Positions 1-6,760 are shown, counted from the first letter of the stretch. The stretch: 9,927 nt of DNA from Nitrososphaerota archaeon (GCA_005877225.1 VBPK01000051.1:1-9927), one strand, 5' to 3'. Translations and numbers: made by a program. Notes: a model not told the origin generated them from the sequence alone.

Positions 1-1230
1 GAAGACCTCCTTTGCCTTCTCAAGCCCGGCCTTGAGGGCATCGATGTCGTCGTAGGAGTTGTAAACGTGGAAGCTGGCCCTGCTCGTCGCCGGGACCCGG
101 AGCCACTCCATGAGCGGCTGAGCGCAGTGGTGACCGGACCTGATCTCCACTCCCTCTCCGTCGAGTATCGTGGCTAGGTCGTGAGGATGGACATCGGCTA
201 GGTTGAAGGAGACCACGGCGCTCCTCTCCTCCGCCCTCTCCGGTCCGTAGAGCTGGAGCCCCTTGATGCCCTTCAGAGCCTCGATGGCGTACCTCAGGAG
301 CTCGACATCATGACGCCGCACTTTCTCCATCCCGATCTCCGAGAGGTACTCGATGGCCGCGAGAAGGCCGATGGCACCAGCGATGTCTGCCGTTCCCGCC
401 TCGAACTTGTACGGCACGTCATTCCACTTCGCACCGTCCAGGTGCACCTCCCTAATCATCTCGCCGCCTCCCTGGAATGGTGCCATCTCCTCAAGCAGCT
501 CCCTCCTTCCGTAGAGGACTCCGATTCCAGTCGGACCCAGCATCTTGTGCCCGGAGAAGGCAAAGAAGTCGCAACCGACCTCGCTGACGCTCACGGGCAT
601 ATGGGGGACAGACTGGGCTCCGTCAATCACCGATAACGACCCCGCCTTTCTGGCCCGGCGACATATCCGAGCAGCGTCGTTTATCGTGCCCAGAACGTTG
701 CTACACTGGGTTACCGCGACCAGCCTCGGTGAACGCTCAATCTCCTCCTCAATCTCGTCCATCTTGAGCCTGCCCTGGGCGTCAAGCTCGATGAACTTCA
801 GGTTCGCGCCGTTCCGTCTTGCCACGAGCTGCCATGGCACTATGTTGCTGTGGTGCTCCATCAGAGTGAGAAGAATCGTGTCACCCTTCTTGACGTGCTC
901 CTCCGCCCAAGCGAACCGAACGAGGTTGATGGATTCCGTGGTGCCGCGGGTAAAGATTATCTCCTTGGGAGAGGCGTGTATGAACTCGGCAGCGCCCCTC
1001 CTCGACCTCTCGAACTCCTCCGTCGCCTCAATGCCGAGAGTGTGGAGGGAGCGATGGGCGTTGGCGTTGTACCTCTCGTAGTAATCGACAAGGGCATCGA
1101 TGACCTTCCTGGGCTTCTGGGTCGTCGCCGCGTTGTCGAGGTAGACGAGCCGCTTTCCCTTCACCTTGCGCTTGAGAATGGGGAAGTCGTCCCTTATCCT
1201 CTCGAGCTCCAGAACCTGCGACTTGAGCAA
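1..1230 (-). CDS. sufS: SufS cysteine desulfurase (class II), lacking only its last few residues at the window edge
   Basis: PLP-dependent enzyme that converts cysteine to alanine and passes persulfide sulfur to the SUF scaffold. The frame is open from a TTG at 1230 to base 1 (410 codons). The N-terminus contains the family motif YLDNAATTQKP. The PLP pocket is visible as MEHHSN, DGAQSVPH and SGHKMLG, with the Schiff-base lysine at about residue 229. The catalytic cysteine, in IRSGHHCAQP, is at about residue 369. Residues just before the edge (VYNSYDDIDAL...KAKEVF) match the usual SufS C-terminus, so little is missing. TTG is chosen because the coding similarity begins there, no ATG or GTG lies nearby in frame, and it starts 4 bases after the Rieske stop with GAGG upstream. 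It is the last visible gene of the SUF operon. A SufU or SufE partner is not in view and could lie beyond the left edge. Confidence 0.95.
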   Translation of the reverse strand, partial: MLKSQVLELERIRDDFPILKRKVKGKRLVYLDNAATTQKPRKVIDALVDYYERYNANAHRSLHTLGIEATEEFERSRRGAAEFIHASPKEIIFTRGTTESINLVRFAWAEEHVKKGDTILLTLMEHHSNIVPWQLVARRNGANLKFIELDAQGRLKMDEIEEEIERSPRLVAVTQCSNVLGTINDAARICRRARKAGSLSVIDGAQSVPHMPVSVSEVGCDFFAFSGHKMLGPTGIGVLYGRRELLEEMAPFQGGGEMIREVHLDGAKWNDVPYKFEAGTADIAGAIGLLAAIEYLSEIGMEKVRRHDVELLRYAIEALKGIKGLQLYGPERAEERSAVVSFNLADVHPHDLATILDGEGVEIRSGHHCAQPLMEWLRVPATSRASFHVYNSYDDIDALKAGLEKAKEVF

Positions 1231-1234
1231 GACG

Positions 1235-1543
1235 CTAAACCTCGACGAAAATGCTGCCTCCATCTATTTTAACGTTGAACTTGGTCAGAGGCACGGTCGC
1301 GGGAGGGTTGAGGACCTCGCCAGTCCGGAGGTCGAACTGGGAGAGGTGGAGGGGGCAGACGACTCTCTCCTCTAGCATGAAGCCCATTGCGAGGTCGGTC
1401 TCTTCATGCGTGCAGACACCGCTGACCGCATACACCTCCCCCCCGATGTTGGCTAGGATGATGCGCCTCCCGGCCAAGTCGACCGGGCTCATCGAGCCGG
1501 GAGGGAGCTCCGATAGGCTGAGAGCCCTGATAAATTGGCCCAC
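1235..1543 (-). CDS. Rieske-type [2Fe-2S] ferredoxin of the SUF operon
   Basis: Small soluble Rieske-fold protein of 102 residues. The cluster ligands are visible as C44-x-H46 (VCTHEETD) and C63-x2-H66 (CPLHLSQFD), with the usual 16-residue gap between the two pairs and the family's following FDLRTG segment. There is no signal peptide or membrane segment, so it is a cytosolic ferredoxin rather than a respiratory Rieske subunit. Start is GTG at 1541-1543, with GTGAGG a few bases upstream and only 9 bases after the sufD stop; sufS follows 4 bases after its TAG. Rieske ferredoxins between sufD and sufS are known from actinobacterial and some archaeal SUF operons. Their role there is not firmly established; supplying electrons for cluster assembly or being an early client are both plausible inferences. 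Confidence 0.93.
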   Translation of the reverse strand: MGQFIRALSLSELPPGSMSPVDLAGRRIILANIGGEVYAVSGVCTHEETDLAMGFMLEERVVCPLHLSQFDLRTGEVLNPPATVPLTKFNVKIDGGSIFVEV

Positions 1544-1552
1544 CCCCTAGCC

Positions 1553-2995
1553 TCACTTCCTGTACTTGTAATGCCTCTCGAAGATGTCCTCGGCCTGTTG
1601 TTGTTGTTGCTGCTGCTTAACTTCAGGAATGCCCCCTCCCGTAAGCGAGATGAGCGTCTCTCTATCGAGGAGGCGACGCTTCTCCCCGCTCCACTTTCCC
1701 TCTATGATGAACCGCGCCCCCTCTCTCGTCTGCTCAATCGGTATCCGAGAGAGAACAGGCTCGAAGAAACCGAGGACGAGCATCTTCTTCGCTTCCGATT
1801 CGGTCAGCCCTCTCGCCATCAGGTAGAAGACCTGCTCCTCGTCCAGCTGCGCCACCGAGGCCGAGTGGGTCGCCCTCACCTCGTTTGTCGCAATTTCGAG
1901 AGATGGGACGCCGTCGGACTTGGCCCTCCTGTCGAGGATCATCGCGTGATGAGCCAGGTATGACCTCGAGTTCTTCGCCGCGTTGACGATCTTGATCATC
2001 CCCTTGAAGATGGACTGCGATTCGTCCTTGAGCGCCCCTCTTGCCTGTGTGGAACCGGTCGAATCCGGGGCGTTGTGAAGGAGGTTCGACTCGAAGTCGT
2101 ACCTCTGCTTCCCACTGGTGAAGAAAATCTCGAACCCCTCGGCGACAGAGCCCCTCCCGTTCATCTGAAAGTTCATGCGGGAGCGCGTTATCGAGGACCC
2201 GAGGAAAAGGGAGCTGACCGAAACCCTCGCGTCGTCTGCCGCAGCTGCGTCCTTGTTCGTCACGAAGACCGCGTTCTCATCGAGGAGCTGGATCGAGCTG
2301 AAGTCGACACTAGACCCGCTCTTCGCGTGTATCTCGGCAACCGAAGCAATGAGAGAGGGCCTCCGGTTCTCCCTCGAGTAGAGCTCCTCGGAGAAGAGAG
2401 CTTTCGCTCCCTCCTCCGCGTACACGATCGTCTGCTCGACTACGCTGTTCTCCGGTTCGCTCGTAAGAAGCATCTTTCTCAGGGGTTCCGCGACGACCAC
2501 ATCTTTTGGGATTCGGACGAAGGTGCCCGAGTTGAAGAATGCGTTTGTGAAGGCTGCGTATTTTTCGTTCGAACCGACGAGCTTGTGAGCGAAGAGCTGC
2601 TTCAGGAGACTCTCGTCCTCCCGGAGCGCCTCATGAAGACTCGTCAGCCGAACTCCTTGGGAGGAGAGCTTCTCGTCGAGCTCGCTGTGAATCTCGGTTT
2701 CGTTGCCCTGGAGGAGGATGTTCTTCTCCTTCCCCGTGAGATAGTCGCCGAAGAAGGAGCGGAAGTCGATGCTCCGCTTTGCGGGGATGAAAGGAAATTG
2801 CGCAGCCTCGAAGTTGGAGAGGTAAGAATACTTTGTGTAGAGGCTCGACGTCTCGAGAGGGAGAGAGACGAAGCTCCGATAAGCGTCGAGCCTAAACTTC
2901 GTCAGCCAGTCAGGCTCTCGCAACGACTTCGAGAGAGACTTCACGGCGTCTTCTGTGAAGGCGCCGACGACCTGCTGAGCCATCCCGTTACCCAC
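1553..2995 (-). CDS. sufD: SufD, Fe-S cluster assembly scaffold subunit, with a polyglutamine tract near the C-terminus
   Basis: SufD pairs with SufB and SufC in the SufBC2D scaffold that builds [Fe-S] clusters. The 480-residue product has the right-handed beta-helix core typical of the family and, near the C-terminus, the conserved block ATHSASVAQLDEEQVFYLMARGL. The histidine of this block corresponds to the one proposed as a cluster ligand in E. coli SufD (His360). The final 30 residues contain seven glutamines in a row followed by EDIFERHYKYRK, an extension beyond the core. Two starts are possible: GTG at 2995 or ATG at 2983, four codons later; neither has a strong ribosome binding site. 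It lies 26 bases after the sufB stop (38 if ATG is used) and 9 bases before the Rieske gene, so it is clearly co-transcribed. Confidence 0.93.
   Translation of the reverse strand: MGNGMAQQVVGAFTEDAVKSLSKSLREPDWLTKFRLDAYRSFVSLPLETSSLYTKYSYLSNFEAAQFPFIPAKRSIDFRSFFGDYLTGKEKNILLQGNETEIHSELDEKLSSQGVRLTSLHEALREDESLLKQLFAHKLVGSNEKYAAFTNAFFNSGTFVRIPKDVVVAEPLRKMLLTSEPENSVVEQTIVYAEEGAKALFSEELYSRENRRPSLIASVAEIHAKSGSSVDFSSIQLLDENAVFVTNKDAAAADDARVSVSSLFLGSSITRSRMNFQMNGRGSVAEGFEIFFTSGKQRYDFESNLLHNAPDSTGSTQARGALKDESQSIFKGMIKIVNAAKNSRSYLAHHAMILDRRAKSDGVPSLEIATNEVRATHSASVAQLDEEQVFYLMARGLTESEAKKMLVLGFFEPVLSRIPIEQTREGARFIIEGKWSGEKRRLLDRETLISLTGGGIPEVKQQQQQQQAEDIFERHYKYRK
1595..1615 (-). repeat. CAA/CAG trinucleotide run encoding seven glutamines in SufD
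   Basis: On the coding strand the codons read CAG CAG, four CAA, then CAG. The tract sits between the SufD core and its C-terminal EDIFERHYKYRK segment and is probably a flexible linker. Mixed codons make it less slippery than a pure repeat. Confidence 0.85.
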
Positions 2996-3021
2996 GAGTC
3001 AGGCGCAGAAGTTCCGCTGGC

Positions 3022-4431
3022 TTATCCTACCGCGTTTGTCATCTCGAGCGCCATCAGCCTGTTCAGCTCGACGGCGTAAGTCATGGGCAGCTCCTTCGCG
3101 AAGGGTTCAAGGAACCCGTTTACGACCATGCTGAGCGCGTCGCCCTCCGAGAGACCCCTTGACATCAGATAGAAGAGTAGCTCCTCCCCGACCTTCCCCA
3201 CTGAGGCTTCGTGGGTGACGGTCGCATCGTCCTCCTGTATCTCCATGTATGGGTATGTCGCTGTCGTGCTCCTGTCGTCTATCAGCAGCGCGTCGCAGCG
3301 GACCGTCGACTTCGCGTTCCTCGCCCCCTTCGCGATGTGTAGGAGGCCCCTGTACGCGGTGTGCCCACCGTCCTTTGAGACTGATCGCGAGATGATCTTC
3401 GAGGTCGTGTCGGGAGCGAGATGCACGGCCTTCCCCCCCGTGTCCTGAACCTGGTCGCTCCCCGCATAGGCGACTGAGATGATGTCTGCCTTGGCGCGAG
3501 GCCCGAGGAGGTATACCGATGGATACTTCCGCGTCAGCCTTGAGCCTCCGTTGAAGTCGACCCAGGAGACCGTCGCATCCTCGTAGGCGTGCGCACGCTT
3601 GGTCACGAGGTTGAAGACGTCCTTCGACCAGTTCTGGAGGGTGGTGTACTTGATCAGGGAGCCTTTCCTGGCTATCATCTCGACGATCGCGGAGTGGAGG
3701 GACTGGCTGGAATAGACGGGAGCGGTGCAACCTTCAATGTAGTTGACTTCGCTGTAGGGCTCCGCGATTATCAGGGTCCTCTCGAACTGCCCCATATTCC
3801 TCTCGTTCATCCTGAAGTAGGCCTGCAGTGGCATCCCGACCTTCACCCCCTCCGGAACCCAGACGAAGCTTCCGGCGCTCCACACCGCAGTCTGGAGGGC
3901 GGCGATGTAGTTGTCCTGGTATGGGACGACAGTGCCGAAATACTTTTTCATTATGTCAGGGTACTGCTTCAGGGCTGTGACTGTGTCGCTGAAGATGACT
4001 CCCTGCCTTTCGAGGTCCTTCTGAATACTGTGGTAGACCGATTCAGATTCGTATATCGCGCCGACACCTGAGAGGAACTTCTGCTCGGCCTCGGTGACAC
4101 CCAGCCTATCGTATGTCTTCTTGATGTAATCCGGAACCTGGTCCCACGAGTCCGAGGTCTTCGCGGTCGGCCTCGCATAATAGTAGAAGCTCTGGTAGTC
4201 TATCTCCCCGAGCTCCGGTGCCCATTTGGGGACCTTCATCCCCAGGAAGTGCTTCAGAGCCCTGAGCCTCAGCTGCTCCATCCATATCGGCTCGTCGTGG
4301 AGCCTGGAGATCTCCTTGATTACCTCCTCGTTAAGTCCCCTTATTCCCCGTACCGCATAGCTCTCCGTTGAGTCGCTGAACCCGTACTTCTCCTTGTAAT
4401 CCTCAGGCTCAATATCGACCTTAGTACTCAT
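3022..4431 (-). CDS. sufB: SufB, Fe-S cluster assembly scaffold subunit
   Basis: SufB is the main scaffold of the SUF machinery: it accepts persulfide sulfur and forms the nascent cluster with SufD, driven by SufC. The product is 469 residues, normal for the family. Conserved parts include SAGSFVWVPEGVKV in the middle, IISRSVSKDGGHTAYRG, VRCDALLI with a cysteine at about residue 379 (equivalent to E. coli Cys405), and VTHEASVGKVGEE with the glutamate equivalent to E. coli Glu434. The frame can be extended to a GTG at 4440, but ATG at 4429-4431 is preferred because GGTGA lies 5 bases upstream of it. It is 57 bases downstream of sufC and 26 bases upstream of sufD. The sufC-sufB gap holds a possible TATA box and a small inverted repeat, so it may have its own promoter as well as readthrough. 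Confidence 0.95.
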   Translation of the reverse strand: MSTKVDIEPEDYKEKYGFSDSTESYAVRGIRGLNEEVIKEISRLHDEPIWMEQLRLRALKHFLGMKVPKWAPELGEIDYQSFYYYARPTAKTSDSWDQVPDYIKKTYDRLGVTEAEQKFLSGVGAIYESESVYHSIQKDLERQGVIFSDTVTALKQYPDIMKKYFGTVVPYQDNYIAALQTAVWSAGSFVWVPEGVKVGMPLQAYFRMNERNMGQFERTLIIAEPYSEVNYIEGCTAPVYSSQSLHSAIVEMIARKGSLIKYTTLQNWSKDVFNLVTKRAHAYEDATVSWVDFNGGSRLTRKYPSVYLLGPRAKADIISVAYAGSDQVQDTGGKAVHLAPDTTSKIISRSVSKDGGHTAYRGLLHIAKGARNAKSTVRCDALLIDDRSTTATYPYMEIQEDDATVTHEASVGKVGEELLFYLMSRGLSEGDALSMVVNGFLEPFAKELPMTYAVELNRLMALEMTNAVG

Positions 4432-4448
4432 TCGTTTCACCGATTATT

Positions 4449-4462
4449 ATAACATAGGTTAT
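4449..4462. promoter_or_regulatory. 5-4-5 inverted repeat upstream of sufB
   Basis: Plus-strand ATAAC-ATAG-GTTAT is a perfect 5-base inverted repeat in the 57-base sufC-sufB gap, just downstream of a TATA-like box. A role as an operator is inference only; the arms are short. Confidence 0.3.
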
Positions 4463-4468
4463 TTCATC

Positions 4469-4478
4469 GTATTAAAGG
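4469..4478 (-). promoter_or_regulatory. Possible TATA box for sufB
   Basis: Minus strand reads CCTTTAATAC with a purine-rich GAAG just upstream. Its centre is about 42 bases before the sufB ATG, so initiation about 25 bases downstream would leave a leader of roughly 15-18 bases that includes the GGTGA ribosome binding site. It stands out as AT-rich in GC-rich surroundings, but the match is modest. Confidence 0.4.
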
Positions 4479-4488
4479 CTTCTTTTTG

Positions 4489-5277
4489 TCAGCCGGCTAC
4501 CTTGGCCTGCTCCTCCTTCTCCTCCTCTCCCCTGTACCCCTTGATCCAGCTGTACCCCTTCTCCTCGAGGGTTCTGGAAAGATCCTCGCCTCCGGATTCC
4601 ACAACCCGCCCCTCGTAGAGGACGTGGACGAAGTTGGGTCTCACGTACTTGAGGATTCTCTGGTAGTGGGTGATGAGGAGGATGCCCACTGAAGGCCCGG
4701 CAACCTTGCTTACACCCTCTGCGACTATCCTGAGCGCGTCTATGTCTAGCCCTGAGTCGGTTTCATCAAGGACGGCGATCTTGGGCTCCATGAGGGCCAT
4801 CTGCAGTATTTCCGCCCTCTTCTTCTCGCCGCCGGAGAAACCTTCGTTCAGGTAGCGATTCAGGATTGATTCATCCATCTGAAGCAGCTTCAGCTTCTCG
4901 CTCACCGTTTCTCTAAACTCGAAGATTGTCGGCGGTTCTTTGGGGTCCGTCATGTGAGAGGAGTTGTAGGCTGCCCGTAAGAAGGAGAACATGCTCACCC
5001 CCTGCACTGCAACGGGATACTGAAAAGCCAGGAAGAGGCCCATCCTCGCCCTCTTGTCGGGTGTGAGTCGGAGGATGCTCGAGCCGTCGAGGGCGATGTC
5101 CCCCTTCACGACCTTGTACTTTGGGTGGCCTAAGAGGGTGTAGGCGAGGGTGCTCTTTCCCGAGCCGTTGGGGCCCATGAGTGCGTGTATCTCACCCTGC
5201 TGGACGGCGAGGTCCACACCCTTGAGTATCTCCTTTCCCTCAACCGTCACGTGAAGGTCCTTGATCTCGAGCTTCAA
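4489..5277 (-). CDS. sufC: SufC, ABC-type ATPase of Fe-S cluster assembly
   Basis: Soluble ABC ATPase that binds SufB and SufD and whose ATP cycle drives cluster assembly. At 262 residues it is the usual size. Motifs in order: Walker A GPNGSGKS (35-42), Q-loop glutamine at 86 (AFQYP), signature FSGGEKKR (147-154), Walker B IAVLDE (167-172), D-loop SGLD (175-178) and H-loop His204 (LLITHYQ). The EKKR variant after SGG and the TDSGLD block are characteristic of SufC. The start must be the TTG at 5275-5277 or later, because an in-frame TAG directly precedes it; the N-terminus MKLEIKDLHV matches the family. GGAG lies about 13 bases upstream, which is far, so initiation may be leaderless from the TATA-like box at 5308-5315. 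It ends 57 bases before sufB. A C-terminal lysine/glutamate-rich tail is present. Confidence 0.96.
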   Translation of the reverse strand: MKLEIKDLHVTVEGKEILKGVDLAVQQGEIHALMGPNGSGKSTLAYTLLGHPKYKVVKGDIALDGSSILRLTPDKRARMGLFLAFQYPVAVQGVSMFSFLRAAYNSSHMTDPKEPPTIFEFRETVSEKLKLLQMDESILNRYLNEGFSGGEKKRAEILQMALMEPKIAVLDETDSGLDIDALRIVAEGVSKVAGPSVGILLITHYQRILKYVRPNFVHVLYEGRVVESGGEDLSRTLEEKGYSWIKGYRGEEEKEEQAKVAG

Positions 5278-5307
5278 CTAAATCAGAATCTCCGCGCAAC
5301 GTCGAGG

Positions 5308-5315
5308 CTATTTAC
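5308..5315 (-). promoter_or_regulatory. Possible TATA box for sufC
   Basis: Minus strand reads GTAAATAG in the 49-base gap between the GAF gene and sufC. The centre lies about 34 bases before the TTG start, so transcription would begin roughly 8 bases upstream of translation, an almost leaderless arrangement common in archaea. It overlaps the inverted repeat at 5312-5325. Confidence 0.45.
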
Positions 5316-5325
5316 CTTTGGGTAA
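5312..5325. promoter_or_regulatory. 5-4-5 inverted repeat overlapping the sufC promoter
   Basis: Plus-strand TTACC-TTTG-GGTAA is a perfect 5-base inverted repeat overlapping the upstream edge of the TATA-like box for sufC, where a repressor would block TBP/TFB binding. The left arm differs by one base from TAACC in the repeat upstream of sufB. Operator function is inferred. Confidence 0.35.
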
Positions 5326-5326
5326 C

Positions 5327-5833
5327 CTAGCGGATTCCGGGCGAGGTAATTGTGGGAGCCAGCATTGTGGCCACCGCCTCCAGGAACTCTCTGTCGAGGC
5401 TGGAGAAGGCATCGAAGATGCCACTGTCTATGTCGATCTCGCCGAGAACTTTCCCTCCGCTCATTATCGGGACGACTATCTCGGACTTCGTTGTCGGAAA
5501 GCACTCGAGGTAGCGCGCATCCCTGCTCACGTCGGAGACGATCTCGGTCCGCCCCGCTTTCGCGGCGAAACCGCAGACACCCTCGCCTATCGGGATGCGG
5601 ACGTGCTGGGTCGCTTCAGGCCCGGACCATGCGTCGAGCTGCAGCTCGCGTCCGTCTACCAGGTAGATGCCTACCCAGGAGTAGGAGGAAACACTCGCGT
5701 TGAGGAGCTTCACGATGCCATCCCTCGCGCTTCTTCCCCCCGAGGTGGAGAGCAGGGAGGCTATCCTCCCGAGTAGTTGCCTCGCCTCCTCGCGCGAGAG
5801 CCTGTACTGTACCGTCTTTGCCATCGGTGTCAA
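5327..5833 (-). CDS. GAF-domain protein related to free methionine-(R)-sulfoxide reductase (fRMsr)
   Basis: Single GAF domain of 165-168 residues. The sequence follows the fRMsr pattern: SYSWVGIYLVDG, then VRIPIGEGVCGFAA, then YLECFPTTKSEIVVPI and GEIDIDS. The family reduces free methionine-R-sulfoxide, with a catalytic cysteine (E. coli Cys118) and two others (Cys84, Cys94). Here Cys111 in YLEC matches the catalytic one and Cys87 in GVCG matches Cys94, while the Cys84 position is His77. Two of the three cysteines thus remain, enough in principle for a disulfide, but the protein could instead be a redox sensor. Start is either TTG at 5833, giving a TTGA 4-base overlap with the aquaporin stop, or ATG at 5822-5824. 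It follows the aquaporin directly and precedes sufC by 49 bases, suggesting a shared oxidative-stress context with Fe-S assembly. Confidence 0.8.
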   Translation of the reverse strand: MTPMAKTVQYRLSREEARQLLGRIASLLSTSGGRSARDGIVKLLNASVSSYSWVGIYLVDGRELQLDAWSGPEATQHVRIPIGEGVCGFAAKAGRTEIVSDVSRDARYLECFPTTKSEIVVPIMSGGKVLGEIDIDSGIFDAFSSLDREFLEAVATMLAPTITSPGIR

Positions 5834-6552
5834 CGCACTTCCATCCGTCTATATATCTCCGCCGCCAGAAGACCTCCGAGGATCGGCCCCACCAGATAGA
5901 TCCAGTAGGTGTTGAAGACACTCGCATCGAAGACTAGTGAAGCGAGAGATGGCCCGAAGGTCCTCGCCGGGTTGAGGGAGGCCCCGGAGACGCCACCGAT
6001 AGCCCAGATGATTGGCGCCAAGGAGAGGCCGATGGCTGATGACCCCCAGTGGAGGGTGGAGGATGGAGATGTCGAGCCGATGACAGTCATTACCAGGATG
6101 AAAGTACCGATAACCTCGCCGAGCAGAGCGGCGAAGTAGGGGAGGGGGAGGGCGAAGTTTGGCACCGTGGTTCCGAGGTCCGCGGCCCTTCCCGCCGCGG
6201 CGCCCACCATCGCGAGCTGAGCGAAACCCGCCAGAGCGGCTCCGACCAGTTGTGCAACGACATACGGGGTGACCCGATTCTTCGGAAACCTGCCAGTATA
6301 TGCGAGTGAAAGCGTAACGGCGGGGTTGAAGTGAGCACCCGAAACATGAGAGACGCTCGCAATTCCAATGAATAGCGCGAGGCCGAAGGCGAGTCCGATG
6401 AAACCCAGACCGAGGGATGGGCCGATTGGAAACAGGCCCGGGTTGTTAACGACAGTTATCGACATCGGCCCCAGGAGAGTCAAGACGAAGGTCCCGTAGG
6501 CTTCCGCCAAGATGGAGGCCGAGAGGGGTCGCTCCAGCGAGTCTGCACCCAT
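5830..6552 (-). CDS. AqpM-like aquaporin / MIP-family channel
   Basis: Six-helix membrane channel of 240 residues with both pore motifs: HFNPAVT (NPA at 76-78) and SLNPART (NPA at 194-196, Arg197). By spacing from the NPA motifs against E. coli AqpZ, the selectivity filter is Phe56, Ile182, Ala191 and Arg197. The water-channel histidine is replaced by isoleucine, as in the methanogen channel AqpM (Phe/Ile/Ser/Arg), predicting a wider, less polar filter. It may pass water and small neutral solutes; the substrate is not certain. The open frame extends far upstream over the thermosome gene, but the real start is ATG at 6550-6552: the N-terminus SASILAEAYGTF is typical of the family, and a TATA box is centred about 23 bases upstream, giving a leaderless mRNA. 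Its TGA overlaps or abuts the GAF gene start. Confidence 0.93.
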   Translation of the reverse strand: MGADSLERPLSASILAEAYGTFVLTLLGPMSITVVNNPGLFPIGPSLGLGFIGLAFGLALFIGIASVSHVSGAHFNPAVTLSLAYTGRFPKNRVTPYVVAQLVGAALAGFAQLAMVGAAAGRAADLGTTVPNFALPLPYFAALLGEVIGTFILVMTVIGSTSPSSTLHWGSSAIGLSLAPIIWAIGGVSGASLNPARTFGPSLASLVFDASVFNTYWIYLVGPILGGLLAAEIYRRMEVR

Positions 6553-6571
6553 GGAGCAAGTCAGGCGAGGA

Positions 6572-6579
6572 TTATTTAA
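6572..6579 (-). promoter_or_regulatory. TATA box of the aquaporin gene
   Basis: Minus strand reads GTTAAATAAT, preceded by GAATTC. Its centre is about 23 bases from the ATG at 6552, the spacing expected when transcription starts at or next to the initiation codon. No ribosome binding site is visible before the ATG, which fits a leaderless mRNA. Confidence 0.6.
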
Positions 6580-6648
6580 CGAATTCGCCGCGTTGTCCGT
6601 CGAGTGGCTTCGCGAGTGGAGGGAGAGGACGCGGAGAGAGTGAAACAA

Positions 6649-6663
6649 GAGAAGCTGCTTCTC
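6649..6663. promoter_or_regulatory. 15-base palindrome in the divergent aquaporin-thermosome region
   Basis: GAGAAGC-T-GCTTCTC is a perfect inverted repeat with 7-base arms and one central base. It lies about 43 bases upstream of the thermosome TATA box and about 70 bases upstream of the aquaporin TATA box on the other strand, a position where a dimeric regulator could influence either gene. The flanking 6611-6655 stretch is strikingly purine-rich. Function is inferred. Confidence 0.4.
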
Positions 6664-6694
6664 GTGTCTTGGTTCCGAGATTGAAAAGTCAGGG

Positions 6695-6712
6695 CGAAAA
6701 AATCTTATATAC
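6695..6712 (+). promoter_or_regulatory. BRE and TATA box of the thermosome gene
   Basis: CGAAAAAA (BRE-like, from 6695) is followed by TCTTATATAC. This is the strongest archaeal promoter match in the window, as expected for a highly expressed chaperonin. Initiation about 25 bases downstream would fall near 6733, leaving a leader of roughly 28 bases before the ATG at 6761. Confidence 0.75.
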
Positions 6713-6728
6713 AACAAGAAGTTGTATA
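6708..6728. promoter_or_regulatory. Perfect 8-5-8 inverted repeat over the thermosome TATA box, candidate operator
   Basis: TATACAAC and GTTGTATA are perfect reverse complements separated by AAGAA. The left arm overlaps the end of the TATA box and the right arm ends a few bases before the predicted transcription start, so a bound protein would block TBP/TFB or polymerase. Because it lies upstream of the predicted start, it would act as DNA and not as an RNA hairpin. Heat-shock repressors that bind this part of promoters are known in archaea (Phr of Pyrococcus), but this sequence is not recognised as a known site. Confidence 0.55.
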
Positions 6729-6760
6729 GTGACGGCGATTTCATAAGTTTGGCTTCTAGT

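Noticed and set aside
2075..3079. Long plus-strand open frame of 334 codons opposite sufD
   Set aside because: It is an antisense shadow of a well-conserved sufD frame in GC-rich DNA and has no recognisable protein motifs.
6036..6075. TGATGA motif resembling a C/D box small RNA
   Set aside because: It is within the aquaporin gene on the opposite strand, without a properly spaced second set of boxes and D motif.
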